Assembly: GCA_963576725.1 (NCBI GenBank)
Contig: OY755246.1
Span: forward strand, 74,703,467 to 74,767,466
Reading direction: 5' to 3'
DNA: 64,000 nt
Origin: Azorinus chamasolen
Taxonomy: Eukaryota; Mollusca; Bivalvia; Cardiida; Solecurtidae
Position 1 is the stretch's first letter; every line of letters starts with the position of its first letter. Both the position numbers and the translations under genes were made by a program. Below are positions 21,635-31,647 of this stretch, in pieces. Below the pieces are notes generated by a model that ran no database searches, was not told where the DNA came from, and worked only from the letters and a program-made list of their open reading frames with translations.

Positions 21635-22868
21635 TGGTCGAACCTAGCAGATGCTTAGTGACTTTGAAAATACTTTTTGAGTCTGCCTGGCATGATTCAA
21701 CTTTCTCTGAGTAGAAATCAATTATCGACTTTATCAGCAGCTTGTTGACTTTGACACACTGTTCTCTGTATAGCTGATGGTCTATTGTGAGCCTGGACTT
21801 TTTCCAGTTCCGTTCCAATTTGCGCCTTACATTTTTAGCATCGTGCAGTTCCTGTGTATACCAAGGACATGATGGTATGAACGTTATGGTTTTAGTACAC
21901 AGTGGTGCATGTTTATTGACAAGTGCCGCCAGTGTCTGTGAAAATGATTTAACCAACTCATCAACATCTGTCGTTTGCATACTTGCTTCGATGGGTTCTG
22001 AGTTGAGGAGATCTCTTTTGAATGATTCGACATTAACTGTCCTAAGTTTCCGAAATGAAACAGTTTTCTTCACTGTTGGAGGTTTTGCGGCTTTTGCTAC
22101 GAAAGTTACAGAAAAATGATCTCGCGAAATTTTACCACTACTGTCGGACAGTCCAGGATCTGTGACTTCGATGTTTGACACACAGTCGTCACCATCCCGT
22201 GTAATAACAACATCAAGAGTATGTCCCCCTATATATGTGGCTTCATTCACATGCTGTCGCAGTCCAAATGATTCGAGTGTACTAACAAATTTAACAGTGT
22301 TTCTGTCATTTGGAATGTCAAGGTGGATGTTTAAATTCCCTACAATGACGACCGGTCTGTCGGTGGTCGCAAATTTAGATAAGAAAAATGGCCACTCATT
22401 CTCAAGAAAATCTCCAGTTTTTAGACCATTACCACGCGATGGTGGTGGTCTATAAACAACTACTAGGCGCAGAGTGAAATCTCCGATATTTATAGTGCAG
22501 TCCATGTACTCAAAGTTTGAGAAATCATCTCTTGTTGATGTATGGAGGCGAAGTCCTATCGAAGTCTTATGTATGATTGCTACCCCGCCTCCACGGTTGC
22601 CATTGCAGCGAGGGACATGTTGGATTTCGTAATGAGTAGGAACCAGTTCACTTAGGCATGAATTGTCAACAGAACTACCGAGCCAGGTTTCCGTAATGGC
22701 TACCACATCAAAGTCATTTGAGACGATATAGTCGCAAACAGAAAGAGCCTTGTTTTTGCCTGATCTAGGGTTTATACTGCATACTTTTACAAAAGTCTGA
22801 ATTCTCACTGGCATTGGAGTTTCGCGTTTTACATGAACAACAGTTTTCGTTTTCTCAGAAAGGGGCAC
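21588..22868 (-). pseudogene. LINE-1 apurinic-like endonuclease domain
   Basis: A 426-codon frame with the exonuclease-endonuclease-phosphatase fold motifs: AITETWL (residues ~57-63), RGGGVAI (~92-98), VVYRPPPS (~138-144), VIVGNLNIH (~174-182), GHTLDVVIT (~215-223) and ISRDHF (~247-252). Two catalytic boxes look damaged: the expected Asp of the GDFN box is Asn (GNLN), and the SDH box reads S-R-D-H. The domain would nick target DNA for target-primed reverse transcription, but this copy is probably inactive. The region after it is the LINE linker before the RT. Confidence 0.85.
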
Positions 22869-22960
22869 TGTTGAGAATTTACTCGTGTACCGGTGGGGTT
22901 TTGAAACAATGTGGATTACCTGGGGTGAACGACTGGGTTACGTTCATCGGCGGACAACTA

Positions 22961-24084
22961 AGGTAACGGAACCGTTATAACATTGGCCTGCAATGCACCT
23001 GCTAAATCGGCGAAACAGTTTTGACAAATATAAAAAAACAACAACTAAAAGACCTGTCACAGGGTCAGGTCAGCTGTTTACAGTATTGATGAGCATCTTT
23101 GATGCGTATTGTCCTCCATAGTTATATATAATTCTTTTGTCCCTTTCTCTCATCCTTACACTAATAGCATGCCTACTAACAGGTTTTACTGTTGTTACTA
23201 ATTATAGCATTCCACGTGACCTCGTAAGTTTTCGCGGTCTCGCATGTGCACTTCACAAAATACATTCCGTTGTGACTGACGCACACGTTTTGTGGTTCAA
23301 TGAAACTCCTCCACTAAAATCCCATGCAGTTCAGTAACACAAATGTGTAGTGTAAGACATTTCCTTTATTGTTTAATTCATTTATTACAGGTTTTATTCA
23401 TTTGTGTTCGCATAATTCATATTTGTTTGATGCGCACTTCACAAAATACAACACATGTTTTATGGTTCACTGAAACCCCTCCACTAAAGTGCCGTGCATT
23501 GCTTTTCAGGCAGTAAGTCCCCACAGAGAGTCCAATTGTACGAACCCCGGGCTTATTTGGCTACAATAAATAACCCGGTGACAGACCGACAAGCCGACAC
23601 TCTTTGATTTTAAGAGCAACCGAATATAGGTTAGACGAGATGGTGAAGCGAATCAGAGCTATGTTATTTAGTGAAGTGGTCATCATCATTTGACATTTTC
23701 TATACCTTGATTGTTTGAGTTGGGCTTAACATCCCACCAACACAGAAAGGTTAATATATGGAGACACCGGCCGAGTCTCATCCGAAGTAGCAACATCTGA
23801 CTTAGTAATCTAGTTCGTTACCATTAGATCATGGGACTGCTCCATATTTTCGATACCGGGGTCTTTTTTGTCTACATATATCCTAACCTGCTGCATATTT
23901 CAGAGCGCGCAATTCTGAAATTTCTATTCCTAGCCATTATGAGATTGTTGGATCTTTGTGAGACGTCCAGTTACACGGCGTCTCGTCTGATCCAAGCTGA
24001 TTGCAAAGATCTCTACTCGAATTTCCATTTCACTCAAAAATACAGTTTGTCTACTGCATCAGAGAGTCAGATATATCTTTCCTT
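22961..24084. other. No recognisable feature
   Basis: About 1.1 kb upstream of LINE-1. Two related blocks (GCACTTCACAAAATACA at 23249 and 23431, each followed by TTTTGTGGTTCA- or TTTTATGGTTCA-type sequence) show a diverged local duplication. No gene seen. Confidence 0.45.
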
Positions 24085-24330
24085 AAGTTGTGTGGCGGCC
24101 GTAAAACGTCTCCCCGTACTTCATTCTCAGTGTTGTTATACCTTCTGATCCTTCGAGATCATGAATTTCAGTACTTCTTGTTCTGAAAATTGAATACCGC
24201 TTAAGCCGGTGCTAGGGGGCGTGAGCAGTGTTGCACTTTCAATTACTGTTCATGAACAGACTCAATAAAACCAATTTTCTCTTTTTGTGTTGCAACTTTT
24301 GCTCTCGGGGATCACCCCTTTCAGAATTTA
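24085..24330 (-). repeat. 'AATGATCCCGAAGGACC' dispersed element, copy 1
   Basis: The reverse complement of the unit at 35151-35438. It shares the blocks GTGGCGGCCGTAAAA, TGATCCTTCGAGATCAT, TGAATACCGCTTAAGCCGGT and CAATTTTCTCTTTTTGTG. No protein is encoded. Confidence 0.65.
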
Positions 24331-24589
24331 TTAATTTCATTAAGATGAAAAAACATTTAAGGAAGACCCGAATCAAACAAGGCCAGCAACTGTTTGAAAA
24401 CCGGTTTAATCGGAATTATAAAGACATAATTTTCAGTACCAAGTATACAAATACAAAATAGATGTACCTAAAACGAAGATATGCGAGATTATGCAGGAAA
24501 GACAACATACACATTAGACAACCCTCCAACAGTACAAACTGACAAGACAAGAAAAGAGCATACAGCATATTGAAAATATAAACAAGAGT
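24331..24589. other. No recognisable feature
   Basis: Short spacer before the next repeat block. Confidence 0.3.
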
Positions 24590-25465
24590 CCCGTGTGCGA
24601 AATCCAGCCCTTGTCTGTTTTTTCCAAAGTCCGTAAAGGGAAATAATTTGTTTAAAAGAGTTATGGGCATAGTATAGCCCTTGTAACCTTGTATTACTTA
24701 ACAGGTACGTGCAGTTTCATGAGATTGTCTCGAGATATAAAGAAACTACGGTCAGATTTTCTGGGGGAGGGGGGGGGGGGGGGTCTTTGTGCGTTAAAGG
24801 GAATAATTTTGTCAAAAAGCCGACAGATTAATAGCCAATTATCATTTTGTAGTCCTTGTGATGGTGAACAACAGTATTAAGTTTCATTAGATTAGATTGA
24901 ATATTTAAGAAGTTATCGCCAAGGTTGAAAAATATTTTTCACGATGTGGACAAACGCCGACGTCGTCAACCATACATAAGAAACAAGGGGGTGTTGTGTA
25001 GTTACATTATGCAAAACACGAATCCCCCACTGGATTAAAATAAAATCCCCTAACCCCCCCCCCCCCCCATCCATTATGTTGTTGGCCATGGTGTATACAT
25101 GACCGAGCTGAATAGAATTTGTATAAATCATAAGACAAACAATATAAAAAAGAGTAATAACTCCAATACTTGTTGCTAGAGTTATGATCTTTGTGCATGA
25201 CATTTTTTCTCATCATGCTTGTTCCATATGTGAAGTTTCAAATCAATTGACCCAGTAGATAGAGAGTTATTGTCCGGACAAGAACATATGACAAATTGGA
25301 ATAACTCCAATGATATTGATGCTATAATTATTATCGTTGTGCATGACACTTTCTCTAATCATGTTTGTTCCATATGTGGAGGTATAAATTTAGCCTAACC
25401 TCGTAGGCGATATGACCCGGGCACGAAGCGTGACAGATGGACAAAGCGTGAGAGACAGAGGGATT
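24590..25465. repeat. 'AATAACTCCAA' repeat element with ~160 bp internal period
   Basis: Recurring blocks: GGAATAACTCCAATGATATTG, TTATCGTTGTGCATGACACTT, AATCATGTTTGTTCCATATG and GAGTTATTGTCCGGACAAGA. They correspond to the element at 60660-61870. It ends in GTGACAGATGGACAAAGCGT, a GGACA-type tract. Homopolymer runs (G at 24767-24782, C at 25055-25068) interrupt it. Confidence 0.6.
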
Positions 25466-25567
25466 GACGACTGACGAACAGAATCAAGCAAACCTGTAGT
25501 CCCAAACCGGTATTCGGAGTATTTCACACAAAAAAGAAACAAACATTTTTAAAGAGAAATATGAGAG

Positions 25568-25604
25568 TACCGCCTTGGAACGGTCAGTGACAAATGCCAC
25601 TACT
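25568..25604 (-). mobile_element. PLE tail core, short isolated match
   Basis: GTACCGCCTTGGAACGGTCAGTGACAAA is nearly identical to the family A core at 13677. Little else of the element is recognisable around it. Confidence 0.55.
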
Positions 25605-25699
25605 GGTCAAAACATCAATGTGATTTATTAGGAACTATGTTACACCCTGTCGATTATTAATAGAATGTGTTTATTTACATTGTACAGGAAAAAATCCAT

Positions 25700-25895
25700 G
25701 TAAAAAAGGAAAAATACTCCCCAGAGCAGTTCATATACTATGACAGGAGTCTATATTCTACGGGATGGGAGTCCATATTCTACGTCGAATATGGCCGGGG
25801 AGTACCTTTTCTACGTCGAATATGGACTGGGGAGTACAAATTCAACGGGAGTACAAATTCGTCATTACACCGGCAACTACACCGGAATACTGATA
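25700..25895. repeat. 'GTAATGACGAATTTGTACTCCC' dispersed repeat, copy 2 (inverted)
   Basis: Contains TTCTACGTCGAATATGG twice and GGGGAGTACC/GGGGAGTACA, and ends with the reverse complement of the 18091 terminus followed by CACCGG. Confidence 0.6.
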
Positions 25896-26927
25896 AAATA
25901 ACGTATTAATAATCTCTTTTCCAATAGGGACACCTTTTGGCATCATTGTAAAGAGATTAGATCCAGGTAAGACGGCCTGTCTCCTATGGGAGCAGTCTGA
26001 TCAGGGCCTCCTCGATTTGCAAAGAAACACATGTAATATAATTCTACATCTATAGTTTTTAATACAGTAAATATCCTGTCTTCATTTTGCCATTATAAAA
26101 AACAATAAGCTTAAATATACTTATGTTGACATTATTTCTTACATGAATTTTCATGACTGTCACTACACTACACAAACAACATACAGCACATCCACATAAT
26201 GTCTGCAAAAACTGCTACTGAACCCTCTCACATAACCGTCCTAGATTTTATGCTAGAAGGTTTCCCAGATTCTATTAAAACTTACATATTTAGGCAGTAG
26301 AAATGAAAACTCAAGAGTGTCTAGGGAATACTATAATTTATTTTATTCTCTTTCAATACATTGTTATTTCAAACCAAAATATATACAGTGGACAGCCATA
26401 GTCAATTGTCTGAAATACCTAATAACTTGCTTTTGCACCCCGAAGATAGAAAGAAAGAAACGGAAGAATTAGAGGGAGAGAAAGTGGACGTGTTATGACG
26501 GGAGGTAAGATATACATTTGGCTGTCTTGAACAAAGCCGCTGATTCTTCTAAAATAGCTCCTTATATAGGTACTTGGCTGCATTGAGCATGCTTTTGCCA
26601 TGATTGTTAACAAACTAGCACCTAGGAGCTTTGCAAATGTACCTGTAAGACCATATATAAGTTTAAACATAATAATACACAAGTGTATATAACTAACCCT
26701 ATCTAAAAACCAATAATACGTGTTAAACAAACCACTTTGATATAACATATTCTGGGTAGCAAGTAGTAGGAAAGTCATGTTAGTACTGACTTGAAAGTAC
26801 TTTCGTAAGTAACATTGTAAAGTTAGCCAAACTAAACATCAAAAGGTAGATTAAAGTTGAATGTGTTTGAGATCAATATCAAAATAGTAATCATAAAATA
26901 GAAATAAAGTGATTCCTGCTACAATAC
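25896..26927. other. Unassigned; a lone 55-bp-family monomer at ~26205-26255
   Basis: The only repeat-like segment is TGTCTGCAAAAACTGCTACTGAACCCTCTCACATA (split by small changes), an outlying relative of the array starting at 26928. A 119-codon minus-strand frame (26419-26778) has no recognised domain and is probably chance. Confidence 0.4.
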
Positions 26928-28025
26928 TTGCCAATCCCTAAAGTGTCTGTACAAAATAGTATTGAACCTTCTCACATACGTACTGCCAATCTCCGAAGTG
27001 TCTGTACAAAATACTACTGAGCCCTCTCACATACGTACTGCCAATCTCCGAAGTGTCTGTACAAAATACTACTGAGCCTTCTCACATACGTACTGCCAAT
27101 CTCCGAAGTGTCTGTACAAAATACTACTGAGCCTTCTCACATACGTACTGCCAATCTCCGAAGTGTCTGTACAAAATACTACTGAGCCTTCTCACATACG
27201 TACTGCCAATCTCCGAAGTGTCTGTACAAAATACTACTGAGCCTTCTCACATACGTACTGCCAATCTCCGAAGTGTCTGTACAAAATACTTCTGAGCCTT
27301 CTCACATACGTACTGCCAATCTCCGAAGAGTCTGTACAAAATACTACTGAGCCTTCTCACATACGTACTGCCAATCTCCGAAGTGTCTGTACAAAATACT
27401 ACTGAGCCTTCTCACATACGTACTGCCAATCTCCGAAGTGTCTGTACAAAATACTACTGAGCCCTCTCACATACGTACTGCCAATCTCCGAAGTGTCTGT
27501 ACAAAATACTACAGAGCCCTCTCACATACGTACTGCCAATCTCCGAAGTGTCTGTACAAAACACTACTGAGCCCTCTCACATACGTACTGCCAATCTCCG
27601 AAGTGTCTGTACAAAATACTACTGAGCCCTCTCACATACGTACTGCCAATCTCCGAAGTGGCTGTACAAAATACTACTGAGCGCTCTCACATACGTACTG
27701 CCAATCTCCGAAGTGTCTGTACAAAATACTACTGAGCCCTCTCACATACGTACTGCCAATCTCCGAAGTGTCTGTACAAAATACTACTGAGCCCTCTCAC
27801 ATACGTACTGCCAATCTCCGAAGTGTCTGTACAAAATACTACTGAGCCCTCTCACATACGTACTGCCAATCTCCGAAGTGTTCTGTACAAAATACTACTG
27901 AGCCTTCTCACATACGTACTGCCAATCTCCGAAGTGTCTGTACAAAATACTACTGAGCCCTCTCACATATGTACTGCCAATCTCCGAAGTGTCTGTACAA
28001 AATACTACTGAGCCCTCTCACATAC
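26928..28025. repeat. 55-bp minisatellite, about 20 copies
   Basis: The unit CCGAAGTGTCTGTACAAAAT plus ACTACTGAGCCYTCTCACAT plus ACGTACTGCCAATCT repeats every 55 bp with 0-2 differences. A T/C variant (GCCTTCTC or GCCCTCTC) splits it into a left block and a right block, indicating segmental amplification. The open frames within it are artefacts. Confidence 0.95.
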
Positions 28026-28330
28026 TGCCAGCTTCTGCACGGAATGCAATTGCAGTCTTTCACATACTGCATCCCGGAGTGCCTTTGCGATTTCATTTTC
28101 ACCTTCTCACATACTGCCTGCCACTGTATTCTCTCACATAATGCCCACATCAAGAATGTATGCACTTATTGCCACTGCGCAATCACACATACTGCACGCC
28201 CACAGATTGTCTGAACGAAATGCCATATCATCTTCCCATAATGTGTCTGCACGAAATGAAACGGAACCCTCTCAGATATTGCCCATCCCGCGAGTGTAGG
28301 AACAGAATTCCACATTACCATCTTCCATAT
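28026..28330. repeat. Diverged edge of the 55-bp minisatellite
   Basis: TCTCACATACTGCC and TCTGCACGGAATGC blocks continue with many changes. This variant form is the one that dominates the locus at 36540-37735. Confidence 0.75.
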
Positions 28331-28559
28331 TACCTAACATAAAATGGCTATACTTAAAACATGTTTTTGGTTGCATTGATTTTTTTTGCAATTTGAGGTA
28401 GTTTTGCATAATTCAATACGACTTTATTCGTGATATTAATGGTAACTGTTTCCATTATGCGAACATTTACAGATATAACTACGATTTAAACTTGATATAT
28501 ATCCGGACAACTATAATGTATGATATGATGCCGTGTTCAAAGTTCAAAGTTTGATTCAC

Positions 28560-28770
28560 TTGACATTTTGTGAGCATTTTATCGTACCATCATATTCAAC
28601 TGTAACCAGAAAAACACGTAACCGCAAGTACAGCAATTGCTGTTTATCCAGCTGGGTTCGAATTGGCCTTATTTTGTGTGGCAACATTCATCCATGTCCT
28701 GGGACTTTCAATAATACAGACTTCTCATTCTCTAGAAAAAGGGTCTACATTTCTTACATTTGATTGCGCG
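28560..28770 (+). pseudogene. LINE-2 N-terminal fragment
   Basis: It contains RIGLILCGNIHPCPG followed by SRKR, in two overlapping frames, and KGSTFLTF, resembling the 'GDIHPNPGP...LNVRS' lead-in found just before the endonuclease of many LINEs. Four bases of the canonical GDIHPNPGP are altered at the protein level. The reading breaks at 28770, where the family B PLE begins. Confidence 0.65.
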
Positions 28771-28785
28771 CAGTCTTATGAAAAA

Positions 28786-29491
28786 GTAGTAAAGTCAAGC
28801 AGGAAAAGCCACACACAAAACGCCACCATCACCAAAACACCGACAGAAAGCAATTTATATAGGAATTAATACTCATACCTCGTACACACACATACAGGAG
28901 AAAGTCACATACAAGACGCAATCACCACCAACACATGATAAACAGCACGCCACACACACATACACGCACACAACCAAACACACGAGAAGAACACAGAAAA
29001 CACCAACAAATACACAAGCACCAGAGACAAATATGAACAAAACACAAGCACAAATACACAGACAAACAAAAGTAAGGGTGACAAAGAGAGAACCGCCTTG
29101 GCACGGTCAGTAGCAAAATCACCATTGGGGGTACTGGTTAACGGACGTCCTAACCTCACACTTATCTCAAAGCCACCCTAGCTAAACAAACATTGTAAAT
29201 AAAGGTATCCCCGCCGGACTTCCCAACAACATAGAAGACAGTGATCACAGTACAAAATGTAAAACATAGCATAATAACTGTGAAAGTCCTCAAATATGTA
29301 CTCAATGACTTTGCTGAAGACAGAGCAACTGCAGTGAAGCCGTTAAGGGCATTACAGTGAAAAAGTAATACATGAGTCTGGTAAACTCATCCCATTTCTG
29401 GGTTTAAGAGTATACAATCATAGAGTACTATCCTCAGCCTGTCATCGTGCAAGCAAAGAGGAAAACGTAGCGATCGTGTCAAAGATTGACG
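28786..29491 (-). mobile_element. Family B PLE 3' half inserted in LINE-2
   Basis: The 3' terminus AAAGTAGTAAAGTCAAGCAGG is at the left, and the stem-loop/core lies at 29091-29127. It reaches back to the region equivalent to 9430 of copy 1 (TCGTGCAAGCAAAGAGG) and is truncated there. Opposite in orientation to the LINE. Only a few codons of the former ORF remain. Confidence 0.75.
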
Positions 29492-29499
29492 AGATTCGT

Positions 29500-29693
29500 T
29501 TACATGTTTTGAAGCAGCCTGCATGTGCCTTACTGAGTCTTGGCTAGACAATACCATCTTCGACAGTGAGATTGACCAATTGACAATTAATAATTATGCT
29601 CTTTGCAGAAACGACCGCAAACGACATGGAGGAGGACACGTATTTCGCAGTGACATTGCTTTAAACTTCAGAAGTGATCTTATTGTCGTCTGC
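29500..29693 (+). pseudogene. LINE-2 endonuclease, first part
   Basis: The frame CLTESWLDNTIFDSEIDQL and then RNDRKRHGGG correspond to the E-box and the GGG box of LINE APE endonucleases. After LIV the frame runs into a short interspersed repeat. Confidence 0.78.
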
Positions 29694-29866
29694 GACAAAT
29701 TTTGTTAAATCTATTCGGTAAAATAAGGAAATGAGTTAAATGAATACAGAATTAAAAGGAATAAACCACAGATCAAGAACTTGTGATTCAGACAAAAAGT
29801 GAAGTCCCTGATCAGGTGCACTATTTGTTGTGGTGCATGTTTACGACATTGGCGGTGAAAGGGTTA
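29694..29866. repeat. Short interspersed repeat, copy 2, inserted in LINE-2
   Basis: Similar to 18905-19080 (AAATTTTGTTAAATC, AATAAGGAAATGA, AGGAATAAACCACAGATCA). LINE coding similarity resumes right after it at NHEHSEA. Confidence 0.55.
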
Positions 29867-30150
29867 ATCATGAGCATTCAGAGGCTATTTTTATTGATTT
29901 TCTTTACAAAAATCAAAACCTATTCTCCTTGGTATGCTGTATAGACCACCTTCACGGAGTGATTTTTATGATATATTGGAAACCTTGTTTTCAAACAATT
30001 ATGACTTTAGTACAAGAGAATCATTTTACATGGGTGAGTTTAACACAAGTATGTCAAGTAATGGTACATTCTTTGAATGATGCTTTTGCTTCTTTCTGTG
30101 GTTTGTTTGGCTTAAAACAGCTGATAAAGGAATGCACTAGACTTAACTAG
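29867..30150 (+). pseudogene. LINE-2 endonuclease, second part
   Basis: It contains LLGMLYRPPSRSDFYDIL (YRPP box), then YMGEFNTSM, where the GDFN box reads GEFN, so the catalytic Asp is Glu in this copy. It ends at SLNDAFASFCGLFGLKQLIK. At least two frame changes are needed to read through. The next bases belong to an inserted non-coding element. Confidence 0.78.
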
Positions 30151-31092
30151 AACTGTAAGCCAAAGGCTAACGAATACCCCCACCTGCCTGCTTGTCAGAA
30201 CACCTATCATCAATCTGAACATATGTACATACAGAAACATGAAGAGATTTAAAAACAATACATGCCCCAACCTAATTTATGTAATAAAAATGAAGAATAA
30301 TTCAGAGAAACAATACCCTTTCATGAGGTTTTTGTCAAATCCAAAGTTCTAAAGCTACGTACCTTTTCAGAAAAACATTAAGTTCAAGGACAATAACTCT
30401 GACAAAAATTATTCAACCAGACCCATATTTGAACTTAAGCTGTACCTCATCTAGATTTAGCTCTATGTCAAATATGAAGTTAATATCTCTAACCACTTCC
30501 AAAGAAAGACCGGAAAATTGAAAATTTGACAAAAAATTAAAGTTCAAGGGCCATAACTCTGTCAAAAATTATTCAACCAGACTGAGATTGGGAATTAAGC
30601 TGTAATTCATCTAGAGTTAGCTTTATGCCAAAAATAAAGTTAATATCTGCAACCACTTCCAAAAAAAGTCTGGAAAATCCCAAAATTGAAGAAAAAAAAT
30701 AAAGTTAAAGGGCAATAACTCTGGAAATAATTATTTAACCTGGCTGAGAATGTAACATAAGCTGTAACCTATCTAGATTTAGCTTTGTACTAAATATAGA
30801 GTTGATATCTCGAGTCACTTCCATAAAAAGTCCAGAAAACGGAAAACATTGATAGGGGACTAAAAAGGGGAGATAACTCCTGAAGTAGTGGTGCGATCAT
30901 AATGGAAATATGCGGTGCACAGGTTTATATGGTCATATGGCTATACATGAACTTTCAACAAAATTGAAGCAAAACTGTAGAAGAAGAAGGCCGGACAAAA
31001 TTGTGTCCACGGACGGACAGACGGACAGACGGACGGACAGACGGACAACCTGATTACAGTATACCCCCAAACTTCGTTGTGGGGGGTATAAT
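30151..31092. repeat. TATACCCCC-palindrome element with 161-bp internal repeats, inserted in LINE-2
   Basis: The body has about 3.5 units of 161 bp marked by CAATAACTCTG / CATAACTCTG at 30390, 30552 and 30712. Then comes a GACGGACAGACGGACGGACAG tract, then a terminal near-palindrome TATACCCCCAAAC...GTGGGGGGTATA (31060-31090). LINE sequence resumes within about 10 bases. Confidence 0.75.
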
Positions 31093-31640
31093 TATTCAAC
31101 TATTATAGATGTTATTCTTGTATCCGATAGTAAAAAGATTCACAGAGTGGTGTTATTGATTGCAGTATAAGTGACCATCAGTTCATAGTTTGTACTAGAA
31201 AGGTTACTCACACGTTTATTGGCAAATAAAACACTGTAAAAATAAGATATTTGAAAAATTATAGTAAAGAAACATTTCAACAATACCTTCTTGGTGTAGT
31301 ATGGTCATCTGTTCGAAATTGTGATAATGTTTTTACTGCTTTGGATAATTTTAAATCCATATTTATTTCGTCTTTGGATTCATTTGCTCCAGTCAGAAGC
31401 AAAATGCAGAAAAATGGATTGAAGATAGACCGTGCATTTAAAGTGTATAAAAGACAGAACTGAAGATATTCTTATTATATTTAGGGATTTAAGAAATTAA
31501 GTTTAGTCTTTGATTTCCTTGGCCAAAATGAATTATTTAAAAAAGTTCTGGAAAACAACAAAACAGACTAAAACTTTATGGGAAAGTATAAAAAGGCAGA
31601 ACTGAAGATAATCTTATTATATTTAGGATTTTAAGAACTA
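31093..31640 (+). pseudogene. LINE-2 endonuclease end and linker, with a 139-bp tandem duplication
   Basis: It reads STIIDVILVSDSKKIH and then CSISDHQFIV (the SDH catalytic box is intact), followed by LKNYSKETFQQ and NFKSIFISSLDSFAPV, which is typical LINE linker. A block starting at 31446 (GTATAAAAGACAGAACTGAAG) is repeated at 31585, a 139-bp tandem duplication that precedes the PLE insertion. Confidence 0.75.
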
Positions 31641-31647
31641 AAATTAC

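Larger units (their letters stand above)
19558..22960 (-). mobile_element. LINE-1: non-LTR retrotransposon with APE endonuclease (CR1/L2/Jockey-like), internally deleted
   Basis: From right to left: endonuclease ORF, RT N-terminal region, deletion junction, RT C-terminal region, a ~1.2 kb 3' region, and an end made of GCGCTATATAAATGTGGTAT plus a short (TAA)n tail, a terminus I associate with CR1/L2-type LINEs. The clade assignment is from protein motifs and the end sequence; a phylogeny is needed to fix it. The 3' region 19650-20750 is unusually long and may hold another insertion. Confidence 0.75.

Noticed and set aside
26419..26778. 119-codon hydrophobic minus-strand frame
   Set aside because: No recognised motif, no splice signals, and composition typical of AT-rich chance frames.
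30151..31092. Helitron assignment for the palindrome-ended element
   Set aside because: No CTRR terminus or TC start could be demonstrated, so only the architecture is reported.
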